Assembly (NCBI GenBank): GCA_016648135.1
Contig: JADDOH010000292.1
Span: 434,001 to 498,000 of the forward strand
Direction: 5' to 3'
Length of the DNA: 64,000 bases
From: Agrypnia vestita
Lineage: Eukaryota > Arthropoda > Insecta > Trichoptera > Phryganeidae
This document shows positions 33,077 through 43,919 of this stretch, piece by piece. The notes under the pieces were generated by a model that searched no databases, was not told the DNA's origin, and worked only from the letters and a program-made list of their open reading frames with translations. A program made the position numbers and the translations under genes. The first letter of the stretch is position 1, and every line of letters begins with the position of its first letter.

Positions 33077-33350
33077 AAGACGTTATGGTTCGGATGAATA
33101 AAGAAAAATAAGAATTGAGAACAATATACATATCCAGAGAAGTACGAGATCTTGCACCTCATAATGTTGGGAAAAATTACCGGAAGGCGGGACCCTGGAA
33201 GAGGGGGAAAATCGTGGATGAAAATCAAGACAGTGGTTTGGCCGGTCTACCGTAGAGCTATTCCAGGCCACAGTGATGACAGCCAGTGTCCGTTGGACAA
33301 AATGGGTACAAGAAAAATAAGAAGAACTGGAAGGAGATAGAGGGGTTGGT
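33077..33350 (+). pseudogene. LINE relic (group W), downstream part
   Basis: The frame opens EDVMVRMNKEK, identical in design to the minus-strand copy at 19.8 kb (NEDVMVWMNKK), and shows PEKYEILHLIMLGKITGRRD with PGRGGKSWMK after a shift. This is the final KY-LLQLI-GKI-GKRxPGRRRxSWLKN segment of the protein. About 30 codons between the two halves are absent, so the Penelope insertion was accompanied or followed by a deletion. Confidence 0.7.
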
Positions 33351-33417
33351 CAATATTTTTTGGGCCCAATTTATCCCAATTCTAAAATTGTTTCCAATAA
33401 TTGCGAGTAATCAAGAA

Positions 33418-33615
33418 TGTACTTAGGTTTTCACGGCCGTTCAGAATCTTCTGTGTATAGTTTTATGGGATATTCTACCGTGTATATGTGACCTCTCTGG
33501 TGACGACACACACCCAACATATCAGCCCTGATGATGGACCCTGCAATGGGATCCTAAACGTCGGCCAAAGAGGTCACATATACACGGCAGAATATCCCAG
33601 AAAACTATACACAGA
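33418..33615. mobile_element. Penelope-like tail with inverted partner, 12-bp target duplication
   Basis: A direct repeat agtaatcaagaa flanks the segment (33406-33417 and 33616-33627). It starts ggttttcacggccgttcaga and runs as an inverted copy of the tail (cttctgtgtatagttttatg). A spacer follows, then the direct tail (ctgatgatggaccctgcaat, then cctaaacgtcggcc) and its end at atacacagaag. The arms of about 53 bp pair well. An inverted partial copy fused to a direct copy is a known Penelope insertion form. Confidence 0.65.
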
Positions 33616-33714
33616 AGTAATCAAGAACTTCAGCAATAATATTTAAAAATTTTCAAATAATTCAGACGAACAAAAACAAAAGACATAATTCATTTTGATA
33701 TTTTGACATATATA

Positions 33715-33790
33715 TAACACCCTGACGATGGAAAAGGTATTTCCGAAACATGTAGGTGTAATTAATCAAATAATATAAGTAGATTTATAC
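33715..33790 (+). mobile_element. Penelope-like 3' tail
   Basis: The segment ccctgacgatggaaaaggta, tttccgaaacatgtaggtg and aatcaaataatataagtaga parallels the tail behind the GIY-YIG frame (cctgatgaaggtg, aacatgtagtg, gatcaaatataagtgg). No coding part is attached. Confidence 0.5.
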
Positions 33791-33868
33791 AAATAATACA
33801 ATCAATATTTTTAAAAATGTCAATCTACAATGTTGCAGAATCAATTGAAAAAAAATACTGCTGTAGTC

Positions 33869-34370
33869 GTCCCTTATTTTGTGGTTATTCTATATCTTCG
33901 GTAACACCGACCGGTTTCGGAATCACCGTTCCTCTAACTACAAACTAAACATAAAAAAAGGATAATTATATTTTTTGACAACTTTTTTTTTGTGTGTACC
34001 TGCCGTATGTTATTATTTTCAACATTCTTTTATTGTATGTTTTGAGTGTCTCTTAAAAAATCAATTTTTTTTTAAATTATTTCTGTTTTTCTAATGTACA
34101 TTTTTTTTAAAAACATTTTTATAAAAAAAAATAGTTATGTCAACTCTCAAATGAAGAGTCTATTGCATGCACTTTATTAAATAGGAATATACACAAGATA
34201 GAATAGAAATAATTTAAAAAAAGACACATAAAACTGAAAGAATGTTGAAAATATATGACAGGTACACCAAAAAAAATAATTGCCCTTATTTTGTGATGTA
34301 TAATTTTATGTTTACACTGGAGATGGAACGGTAGTTCCGATATCGGTTGGAATTTCCAAAAATATAGTGT
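33869..34370. mobile_element. Inverted pair of Penelope-like tails
   Basis: The left arm (caccgaccggtttcggaatc, accgttcctctaac, gtgtgtacctgccgtatg, ttttcaacattctttt) is matched in inverse orientation by the right arm (aaagaatgttgaaaa, gacaggtacacc, gatggaacggtagttccgat, atcggttggaat). The spacer is about 190 bp of very AT-rich DNA. The word aacggtnnttccga near the outer end of each arm fits the tail pattern seen elsewhere. Confidence 0.5.
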
Positions 34371-34599
34371 TTAAACCAATTGAATTTGCGTTTAATTTAA
34401 TTTGAAACTATTAATCGTAATAATTAATCGAAATAAATCGTAAAGTTTATAACATTTCTCTAACATACAGGTCACGTGCTTCGATCCATATAACCATTTG
34501 TTTAGCGTGTAGTAAGACTGCGGTATTATTTAGTAAACATAACCGAAACAACAAAAAAGCAAACATATCAAACCGGAAATCCTGCGATAAGACGACAGC

Positions 34600-35115
34600 A
34601 ATAAATAGCACCCGGAACTGAACCGGCTAATTCTCCGTCCCGAGGGTCCCCGCAGGGCTCGCGTCAGCGGCGCGTCGGCGATCACAAGTTCATTTTTCAC
34701 ATACGAATGCACATTTTATCTGATTATAAGCACCATGAAATAACAGGTATCCTAATGAAAGTCTTCACAGCCACCTGGATAATGAACTATAAACTGTTAC
34801 GCATACGTTTACGGTCCAACCGACTACTGAACGTCGAAAAAATACAAAGCAACCCTTAACACAAAGGGGTGCGGAGTTTCCTTCGAGACTAAAATAAAAG
34901 TTGTTTTTTTCTGGCTCTTTCGCCATTGTGGTCGGATATGATTGTCCCGTCCGTTGAAAGTGGAGTCGGAGGGTATTATTATTAGTCCGGCTCGGGGTAG
35001 AGGGTAGAGGGGCGCGGTGGGCCGGCGGGCTCGCTGCACCTTGCGCGGGATGCACCTTGCGCTCTGTAATGTGCACCTTCGTACGGGCGCACAACCGTCC
35101 CCGTGTCCGTTCTGC
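34600..35115. promoter_or_regulatory. Two neighbouring GC-rich patches, candidate regulatory sequence
   Basis: The patches are at about 34610-34690 (cgaggtcc-like CG words, ctcgcgtcagcggcgcgtcg) and 34950-35105 (ggcgcggtgggccggcgggc, with gcaccttgcgc three times). The long minus-strand frame (34765-35094) across them shows no domain and is probably a by-product of the GC content. Confidence 0.3.
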
Positions 35116-35454
35116 CCATTATGTTAACGTCACCTTAATGTTCTAATCTCGTTTTACAGCCAACTTTCGATTCGAATAAGCGAAACCTTCAATTAAAACT
35201 TGTAAAAGGCGCGTGTCCTATTTTGGCATTTTTAAAGGGTAAAATGTCACTAAAACTGCGTTAAAAATATTTTTATAGGAGATTCACGAATGAAGATGTT
35301 ATACAAGTATATATAATAACGAATTTTGAGTATCTAGAAGCACTTAAATATATCACATACAAAATAGTATAAACAAATACGAGCAAATATTATGCCACGA
35401 AATCCTGAATCAAGAGGAACCGCACATAATCGAGTAATGCACGACTCTGCACTG
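35116..35454. other. Non-coding stretch
   Basis: I see nothing recognisable here. Confidence 0.4.
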
Positions 35455-35806
35455 CAAGTGGGTCTAGAATAGTTTGGAAACAATTGGAAGAATTCGAGCG
35501 TTTATAAATTGAGCGGCTGCGAGCGTCAATAATAGTTTTGAGTTTGACAGCTGCGAGAAACCGCGAGAAACGAGCGAAACAGACAGCGATGGGTAGTTCA
35601 GGAAGGGAAGTATTCGATAGTGATCAGTGCGATACAATCAAAGTGAATCAGAATAAGTGGAATGTTCTCGAGTGATTAGTCGGAAATTAATGATAATAAT
35701 TGAACAGTGCTACAGTTAACTTCATATCCAGTGACTTTATAATAAATAAAACTGTTTATACTATTTAAACTTGTTTCATTTCGTCTCTACCGCCGCAACA
35801 TAGATA
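35455..35806 (+). mobile_element. LTR-like segment, plus orientation
   Basis: The segment shares ordered words with the minus-strand readings of the 7.3-kb solo LTR and its 13.4-kb relative: gggtctagaatag, catatccagtgactttataa and a pyrimidine-rich end (ctctaccgccgcaaca). It ends ACA. The start and target duplication could not be fixed, so the left limit is approximate. Confidence 0.4.
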
Positions 35807-35833
35807 TATAGAACTTTCGAAAATTTGATAATG

Positions 35834-36040
35834 TGTAGATGTTTTTACGATGGAATTGGTAAATGTTGCATTGTGTAGAGTGATAACTTAAGCCAGCTCA
35901 TACAGGTTGTAAGCCCTGAGCCATCGTATAAGAGACTTCCATCAAATATAAATATTTTATATAATTTATATATTTAATATATATTATTTCTCATATATAA
36001 ATAGCTTCATCTCTGTGAGACTTCTATAATTTATGCTTAA
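35834..36040 (+). repeat. MITE-T family, best-preserved copy
   Basis: The copy runs from gatgtttttacgatggaatt through ttgcattgtgtagagtgata, taagccagctcatacaggtt and gagccatcgtataagagact to tctctgtgagacttctataa. It gives the clearest family order, and the other five loci can be aligned to it in one or the other orientation. Confidence 0.75.
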
Positions 36041-36769
36041 TTAAATAATTTATATGATAAAGAATTAGTAAAGAACCGTACTCCAATGAAAATCACGTGG
36101 ATCGGGGATATTTAATTAGGATTGCAGAAAAGTGATACGTGACGTTTCGCGCCGTTTGTGGTTTGGTACCTACTTGTAAAAAATATGGCAGTATACCATC
36201 GTATTGTCACTTTTCAAGATTTCGTTCTGCGATAACATTATTTAATTAGCATGCAAAATTTAAATAAAATACCGATTTGAAAATAATACAGCAGGAGAAT
36301 AAAAGTAATGGCGCGTAATTAACGGGAACCAAAATCTTTATATGCCTCCGGCCAGACTAAACAAATATCAATAAATAATATGTTTTATGTTTAAATAAAT
36401 TAATTTATGGTTATTAGATAATTGAAATAAAACAAAGTATTTTAATTTTTAATTATACCTTCGATTGAATTTGAATGATACTTGTCACAAACTGATAATT
36501 TTTGCATTTCTAAAGCCTTTAAAGAATCTTAGTTTGATATATCTCGAACGAGTTCAAATATGAAAAATGAATGAGGACTGAGCAGGATGTGAAGTTGAAG
36601 AACCGTTCCTGAGTTTCATCTAAAATTCATAGATATTGGTTAATATAAGTATTGTTTAGCGGCGCCGAAGGAAAAACGATGTGAATATTTGCGTAAACCG
36701 CACTTTGTTTGTTTCGGCATAGAGCAGAAATGTCGGAGGTGTTATTTAAAAAAAAAGTCTTGTATACGA
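36041..36769. other. Non-coding stretch
   Basis: I see nothing recognisable here. Confidence 0.4.
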
Positions 36770-36985
36770 TACGATTGCGAGAGGGGGCGTCTCCTGCAGA
36801 GTTGGCGACGAGGATGTCTATCGTATTCCGATTTGGTTTGAAACGGTCCCATCTTATTTGTGTGAATAATTTAGCGCCCCCTATAAACGGGCGCCCGGAT
36901 CTGTGGGCCCGTCTCTTGATGCGGGGTCAGGCCGAGCTGCCATCGAGATATGGCTCCAATCCGCGGGAGTGAGGCTCTGGGGAAG
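36770..36985. promoter_or_regulatory. GC-rich island, candidate regulatory module
   Basis: The block contains agggggcgtctcctgcag, tagcgccccctataaacggg and cgggcgcccggatctgtggg. The 87-codon plus-strand frame at 36709-36972 has no domain features and its codons follow the local GC content. I do not regard it as a gene. Confidence 0.3.
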
Positions 36986-37453
36986 GGGAGCCTAGAGAAT
37001 TTTTTTCGAATATTTTTTAAGCATATTTGTATATACTACACATTTTTGACATCTCGTGGCTGTTTAAAGATCCATTAATATAAAAAATATTTTGATAATA
37101 AATTATGTCAAAAACTGGTTGTTCGAAAAAACACCTTAAAATGTACATGCCCGTGCATGGAGTCGATGTCCGATGAAAAAACGATTATATTTCTGGAAGC
37201 ATTTTGCACCCCTAGTGTTGGACCATGACGAATCAAAAAATTTTATTTTTGAGTTAATAATGCAGAAATAAACCACAAAAATTCCGCAATTCTAAAACAA
37301 CTGTAAAAAATTTGAAGATAGAAAATACTGTCTTGATTTTCACAATTTATAATATGTGGCTTATGAAAGCTAAGTCAGGAATATTCAAAAAATATTAATG
37401 TAGTTATCGAGGATTACCTACTAATGTATAATGTTCGTGACTTTATAGGAAAC

Positions 37454-37486
<33 letters not shown>

Positions 37487-38705
37487 TATGAAAGTACTGT
37501 ATATAGGTATATGGAAGTAAAAGTATGTATTAGCAACAGGAGATATAAAGTCTACCTATCACAAAAAAATATTTCATCACACATCATACCCAAAATGAAT
37601 TTAAAAGTAATTTATTAGTCTCACTCGAAGAGAAAATTTTTAGATTTCTATTTTAGAATATTTTAGATATTTTAGAAAAAAAATCATATTTGAAAAACTT
37701 CTTAAAGAAATATTATCTCGACATAATTTTTGTAGGAATAGTTATAATATACATGAGTTTCTCAAAATCGCAAAAAAATGTTTGTTTACTCTTAGAGTAT
37801 GATATCTCAATGAAACTATTAAAAGTACAATTTCCTTCTCATATTTCACTTTATAAAATATATAAAATCATGGTTTAGTTTTTATCACAAAATATTTAAT
37901 TTTAGTAAAATAAAATTAAAAAAACTTATAAAAACTTATAATACAACTCATGGTGCACAATAAGATAAAAATACACACATTCTTTGATTTTTTTTTGAGA
38001 TGTCACATTCTAAAAATACGGGTGCGATTTGAGACTCATGCTGGTCTTTACGGTCGAGTTTTGGACCTTAAAAGAGGCCACTGTTAAAAGACTGGAGGCA
38101 TTTTCGATGTGGCTACACAGACTTAGCTTAAGCTCTCTCGGGTTGACCAAGTTACCAATGAAATAAAGATATGAAGACGCATAAAGAAGACGAGGTAATA
38201 ATAACAAGAATTTTGCATACTCTTCGCAATAGAAGTCAACAGAGGCGTAGGTAGAATAAGGTTATCTTGGCAGTGTAACTTCGGACTGTGGCTTAATGTT
38301 CAAAATGCCTAAAATGCCAAAATGCTGATTTTATGTATACACAAGTATATTGTACGGGATACATTAATATACTGCAACTTTATCACCAGCCTTGGCGAGA
38401 AGACGACCCATGTAGATACATTTTCTATACACTATTAGTATAGAAAAAGTACATCACTAATCATTTTACAATTAGTGTATAACCGTAGCGAGGGCCATCC
38501 TTCAAAAATCCATGACTGGTCATAGACACTCGCGCCTTTAAACGAAAGGTGACCAAAAGTGGTTGAAAAGCGATATAACGTAATTGCGACACGTTCACCT
38601 GGCATTTCATTTCATCAAGTCACCTAGTTCGTGTATTTCTGATAAAATCAGAACACAGTTACTGGATTTTGTCCCAGAGGGATGATTAATTAATTAATGA
38701 TAAAT
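36986..38705. other. Non-coding stretch with an ATG microsatellite
   Basis: Eleven ATG/GAT triplets lie at 37454-37486 and create a spurious poly-Met frame. Open frames at 37690-37878 and 38010-38207 show no recognisable features. Confidence 0.5.
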
Positions 38706-38860
38706 TTTATAAGTCTCGTAGAGACGAAGCTAATTTATATATCAGAAAAGTGTATGGAAGCCTCTTATACGATGGCTCAGGGATTAAAACCTGTATGAGC
38801 TGGCTTAAGTTGTCTCTCTACACAATGCAACTTTCACCAATTTCATTGTAAGAATATCTG
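38706..38860 (-). repeat. MITE-T family, minus-orientation copy
   Basis: It reads in reverse order to the 35.8-kb copy: aagtctcgtagagacgaagc, gtgtatggaagcctcttata, tgagctggcttaagt and accaatttcattgtaagaat. Confidence 0.7.
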
Positions 38861-39359
38861 CTTACAATTTAATTTAATATAACTATCGTTCTGTGGAGAA
38901 AATCAAATAATTGTGTTGTTCTCAGAACATACATATAAAAATATTGTTAACAATATAAATGTGCTCATTTGGTTTAACAAAAAGTAAGAGACACTCACCT
39001 TATGGTTAAGTTAAAGAAAGCTTCGGATGTTAGTCTTGTCCAGATACAAAACAGTCTTATTTATTTTGGCAGAAGCGCTTAGCGGAGCCTAAGAGTTAAT
39101 TTATAAAATTATTCTTTAAAAATGTTACGTAATTCATTCATACAAATAAGTGCTGCGCATGCTGATTCGTAAGTTGGCAGTATAATAAATTAATTATATA
39201 CTACGGGCGTATAGTAAATTATCTAAGCTGCGGTCAATCTTAATTTTCCATTAATTTTAAAATTCATACTTTCAAACATAACTCAATGTTCTTATGACAG
39301 TTTTGAGTACAATAGAAGTGACGAAATCAATTTAAAGTTAAATATCCGACACCAATCTA
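38861..39359. other. AT-rich non-coding stretch
   Basis: I see nothing recognisable here. Confidence 0.4.
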
Positions 39360-39608
39360 AGCGACCGGGCTCATTTTATACAGTGGACTTCTTTGCGTTC
39401 GGGTGCCCGAAATAAAACGATATTTTATAGTGGGCCGCTATCTCAAGGGCCGGCTGGAGGGCGATAGCGCCCATTAGGCCCCTGCCCCGACGCCGTTCCG
39501 CGAGGGTGTCCCTTCACTTTGCAGCCACTTAAAGGCGATTTTCGCGCGCTTATTTCGTCACACTCCGTCACTCCTCGGAAGTAACATGGCGGACGCGCGA
39601 GGAGTTTC

Positions 39609-39665
39609 CCGCCGAGCAATAACTGTCCGCGGCGGGGTTCGTTCTGGACAGTTATTGCTCGGCGG
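39609..39665. other. Perfect 20-bp-arm GC-rich hairpin
   Basis: The arms ccgccgagcaataactgtcc and ggacagttattgctcggcgg are exact complements, separated by a 17-base loop. Twenty perfect pairs in this position are very unlikely by chance. The ends do not look like transposon termini. A structured RNA or a precursor-like hairpin cannot be excluded. Confidence 0.85.
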
Positions 39666-39690
39666 TGTTATACGACCCTGTCGCATGTTT

Positions 39691-39739
39691 AGATTGTAAA
39701 CTTCGCGTAATTTATTATTATTTACCAGGTTTACAATCT
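39691..39739. other. Second hairpin, 11-bp perfect arms
   Basis: The arms agattgtaaac (39691-39701) and gtttacaatct (39729-39739) are exact complements around a 27-base loop. The hairpin starts 26 bases after the end of the larger hairpin. Confidence 0.7.
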
Positions 39740-39850
39740 CGCTAAAAGATTGAAATGTAACATTTGATTTGTCGGTTTACCGGCTGCTTGTCCCGTGTGT
39801 TTATCGCCGGCCAGTCACGATCCGATCACGATCGCCTTCCAGGAAAATGT

Positions 39851-40160
39851 CGCTGATTATCATCGCACAATTCATTTATTCGTTTATAGTAATAATTATT
39901 GTCCAGCAGATTATTAATAACGTTTCATTATTACCATCGCAGAATATCGTCTCTGTTCGGTCTTCGTAAACACTAACAGTTTATGTTATTAATAATATTG
40001 TATATTTCTATACCCATTACATGCATTAATTAATATAGATATATAGTACGTTAATTCTCAAAAATGTACCGATTTTATTTTCATACGGTATTAATATTCC
40101 AGTTTTCGATTTTTTTTTTTGATCATGTAATTTAGTATTCTCAAAATTAATATCCGAATT
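39851..40160. other. AT-rich non-coding stretch
   Basis: I see nothing recognisable here. Confidence 0.4.
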
Positions 40161-40949
40161 CAGTGGTGGCAAACATGGGGCATGAGTTTCATAGATGGCA
40201 CGTACAAATATTTATCTGGAACGTGAACGATTTACAGATTCATTATTATCCGAAATTAATTTTATCAAATGTAGCTCAAGACATGGATTGACTAATGAAT
40301 CCACTTAGATGTGCATATTACTAAAAGTAAGGACATTTCAACCAGATATAAAGCATTTGGTATCGAATGTACAGCAGCAAAAAGCTCTTTTATTAATAAC
40401 TGATATAGGTTTTATTGTTTCGGTTCGTATTGGAGTTTGGAGTTCTTTTGGCGCATTTAGGGTAAAATTTTTACTGCAACAGAAGTTACGCACGCAACAT
40501 GCAGCGGAAATACAATACCAGAACTAACGACGCCATATTGGATTCTTGTTAGCGTCAGATCAGTTTACGAATGTTTCAATCGTTTTCATGAAAGCTTTTG
40601 TTTGCAAAAGTATAACTTCTACCGCGCGTACCCATATGAGTACGCGCACGACTTTTTAAAAATAAAATCTCTTTTTTTCCGGGAAGAATGAATGAGGAAC
40701 CTACTAAACCAATCTCGGAAAGGCGAATGAACCATTTCATCTAATCGGACCGTGTTGATAAAGGTGACACGGTTCTCATGTTGTGTTTCTAAATAAAAAA
40801 TTAATGAAAGCATAATTGCTCAATGTAGTTATTTAAGTATAAAAAAACGCTCGACGTTAAAACTTTTAAATAAAAAAAACGTTCAGACGGTCGATAAATA
40901 ATATTTGAGGATTTTTGGAACGTGCACATAAAAAGGTTTGCCATCGCTA
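40161..40949. mobile_element. hAT-like transposon relic
   Basis: The left end cagtggtggcaaacatgggg and the right end aaaaaggtttgccatcgcta are inverted relatives (cagtggtggcaaac versus tagcgatggcaaac), a common hAT terminal type. The 8-bp flanks tccgaatt and tcgaaaag match poorly, so the duplication has decayed or the end is off by a base or two. The plus frame at 40309-40527 contains FQPDIKHLVSNVQQQ, which faintly resembles hAT transposase sequence but is not conclusive. Confidence 0.5.
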
Positions 40950-41094
40950 TCGAAAAGTTTTATAAATAAAAACTTTTTTTTTTTGAAGGGACGTAAAATT
41001 AATTCTCTTAATAATTATTATATATTGTAAATTTACTCATTATTTGTATCCCCATTTTTTATAATTTTGAAAATTTGCCTATGTCTGTATTTTA

Positions 41095-41128
41095 AATGTT
41101 CAGTACACTTATAAGTGTACTGAACATT
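41095..41128. other. Perfect 34-bp palindrome
   Basis: The sequence aatgttcagtacacttataa continues as its own reverse complement with no loop (centre TTATAA at 41109-41114). Pairing stops at the next base on both sides. It could be the footprint of a very short foldback element. Confidence 0.9.
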
Positions 41129-41379
41129 AAACACACAGCTAGACAGATTTAACAATAATCATTTAACATTACTATGTGTTTTATTATAAACGAATTCATA
41201 CACTTTTGAACCATGCTATATCGACCCAAAGAAATAATTAATACTGCTACTTTAGCATTACATGTATATTTCTATTTATTTTAAAATTTAACACTATAAC
41301 AGACTACGAAGCGCGATTACTATACGAGTATGTGAAGTATATCAGAAAAACTCAGAATTGAGAAAATTTCACAGATGTA

Positions 41380-41452
41380 TTGGGATTTCACCGGTGATCG
41401 AACACGGAATTCTTGATATGCGAAGCCAGTGTCATGTCCACTGGACTACATG
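41380..41452 (-). mobile_element. tRNA-derived SINE, family A head, minus strand
   Basis: The reverse complement shows gtagtccagtggacatgaca (A-box region), ctggcttcgcatatc and tgttcgatcaccggtgaaat (B-box region). The body downstream differs from the full copies, so this may be a truncated or subfamily copy. Confidence 0.65.
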
Positions 41453-41699
41453 TACATGTATGTACATATGTAGCTAGGGTGGAGAGTAGTGGCTAACAAG
41501 CTTGCAGTACCCATCTTATACCTATACATGCTGCAAATCACATACGCAATGAATCCTTCCCGCACACGAGAAAATGAAAGAAAACCCATGCCGGGAAATT
41601 GAAAGGTCGACACTTGGACAATAACTAGTCCCTTGAGAAGCAATTAAAAGTAACCTTTGACAAATAAATGTGTATGCAATCTAATTTGCAATCTCATCT
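41453..41699. other. Non-coding stretch
   Basis: I see nothing recognisable here. Confidence 0.35.
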
Positions 41700-41890
41700 G
41701 ACGCGCGTGCATTTGTCGGCTACGTCTTCGCCAGCCAACCCGGTGGCCTCAGAGCATCGAGCATAAATCAGACCGGCGCAGAATGCGAACAATCCGCTCT
41801 AGGCGGCTGGCTGACCCTGCTGCGCCGCTCTGCATCAGACCCGAAGCGACAACGATTGTGAAGGCACCTGTAATGCGTAATAATACTATC
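41700..41890. promoter_or_regulatory. GC-rich island, candidate regulatory module
   Basis: The block holds gacgcgcgtgcatttgtcgg, aggcggctggctgaccctgc and tgcgccgctctgcatcagac. The opposite-strand frames here have no domain features. Confidence 0.25.
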
Positions 41891-42399
41891 ACGGGGTCGC
41901 AAGTCGGTGGGAGATAAATTTGATTATAAGCGCTATTATGAAATTTGCACTTAGTGTTACTATCGAGAAACATCCACTTGTGTGTGGGATACTTTAAGTT
42001 TTCCAAAATATTCGCATGTCTGGAGTCGCACTTTTATAGGATTCACTATCAACGCTCGGTAGGTACTCTCGTAATCTGTCTTCATTGGATGTTTATAATT
42101 CGCTTTATTCGCCGTTTTTGCAAGTATTGTTTCTATAGGATCACCAAACTGTCACAAATATCTGTCCCATGTAGCGGGTCGCCTTTTTATATATGGAATA
42201 TTATTTCGCAAACCTTCGGGTATGATCGACTGACTTCTAAACTTTCTAATAAATCTTAAACAAGTGCTGAAAAACCCTCGACTATGTGTAATTCTTTTTC
42301 GAGTGAAAATATATTTGAATTTACCCAACGTCATATCTCACATCGGGTTTTATAAAATGAGTTTTTCTTCATTAATTTCAAGAGAACGCAGGCAATACA

Positions 42400-42490
42400 C
42401 AGTAAAACACGGATATCTCGAATTTGTTTAATTCGAATTTATCATTAATTCAAAAATTTTTGTAGTTGGATATTTCGAATTATTTTGTTT
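42400..42490 (+). mobile_element. Possible pogo/Tigger-type terminal remnant
   Basis: The word cagtaaaacacggatatctc followed by gaatttg resembles the termini of Tigger elements (cagt-aaac-ctc-gatatctcgaa). A diverged repeat (ggatatttcgaattattttg) follows at 42469. No right end or transposase is recognised. Confidence 0.3.
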
Positions 42491-43919
42491 AATTCAAAGT
42501 TAGTTAGTAAAATTCATGAGTATAAATGTACACACTTAATTTCTTTCGAAGATTTTATAAATGTCGACACCAACGTTTCAGTACATAAAGAATTGACTGG
42601 TGATGAAGTAGTGAAGTATAAGTAGCCTAGTAGAGTGGCATAATCCACAAATTAAACAAAACAAAAAAAATGTGTAATTTATCTTATGTTTTATCTTATG
42701 TTTTATTGTTAAATTAGTATTAAGTATCTTATATATTACAAATAAGTATATTTAAAAATCCTTGTTTACAAATAAAAAAATAATTAAATAAAAAAATAAG
42801 AAACTAAAGAAAACGGTGGAAAACACGAAGAAGCAGAGATTCCCGAAATAAAGAAGCTTCGGAAATCCGGTAAAGACTTAATTCAATGAAGTGAGTCGAT
42901 TTATTGAGGGACAAAATTATTTGGATAAATATTTATTCCAGTCCTTTAATATGAAAGAGTATATGAAAGGTTAAATAATTTTTTCAAAAAATTTTCAAAA
43001 ATATATTATTTTGACGTGTTTAAAATTATATTGTTCAAAAAATAAATCTAAATGTGACATCTGTCTTGCTGTTTTGTTAATTTTTAATTTGTTTATATTT
43101 TTATTAACGTGCACTGTGCCATATTAAGATTTTTAAAATTTAAGTATTTTAAAAATCTCATTCTTGTGCAATATCGAATAGATATGAAACGAAAGGCATA
43201 TATTTGAGTTTTCTTAACAAACCTAATAGATATTATTTATTTGTCTTCAACTTGATACATGCCGGTCGGAAAAAGAGCCATACATCTCTCTAGGAAAATC
43301 TGTGCCGAGATGAGCAGCTTACAATATAGTGAGGACAAAATACTACATAATTGTAAAATTAATCGATAATAGAGAATACAAAAATAAAATGTAGAAAGTA
43401 AAAACAGTAGATATTATTGAATACAAAAGCAAAAAATAATATACCTATGTAAAGAATCATATGTATGGATAGTAGTAACAACATGTAAATATTATAGAAT
43501 ACCAAATCAATAGCAAAATTAAAAAGAATATTGGTATGTTAATTTGATTAATTATTATTTTTTATTTTATTTCATTGTATATTGAGAATGTACAAAATAA
43601 ATACATTTTTTTTACATTTGGTATTTTCGCCGTACCTTTCCAAAAAGGGGCAAGCTCTTGTGCTTGGAGAGGGACTAACAATTTTATTTTTTAAAGGTTA
43701 TATATCTAAGCATTGATTAAACAACATCCATTGAAAAATGAAATAATTCTATAATACTATTAACTAGGTCGGGTGAAATTTTTCTATGCAGGATTATTAT
43801 CACGCATATACTGTCCACACCATCCATACCCTGATCTGACAGTCTGTCTGGCCTATAATTAAACTTGAACACCCTTAAACTTTTAGCTGACCTAAGCCAT
43901 CTTTTGACCTTTTTTTTAT
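42491..43919. other. AT-rich non-coding stretch
   Basis: I see nothing recognisable here. Confidence 0.4.

Larger units (their letters stand above)
39360..39850. promoter_or_regulatory. Largest GC-rich island, candidate regulatory module
   Basis: CpG-rich words (ggccggctggagggcgatag, cctgccccgacgccgttccg) are mixed with AbdB-like words (cattttatac, gatattttatagtg). The word aacatggcggac at 39583-39594 resembles a Pho/YY1 site. Two hairpins (39609-39665 and 39691-39739) lie inside. No domain-bearing frame is present. Confidence 0.4.

Noticed and set aside
34765..35094. 109-codon minus-strand frame
   Set aside because: It spans a GC-rich island with overlapping frames on the same strand and has no domain, splice sites or conserved pattern.
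36709..36972. 87-codon frame across a GC-rich block
   Set aside because: The composition follows the DNA and no family is recognised.
41945..42259. 104-codon plus-strand frame
   Set aside because: No domain or start context; overlapping opposite-strand frames at both ends.
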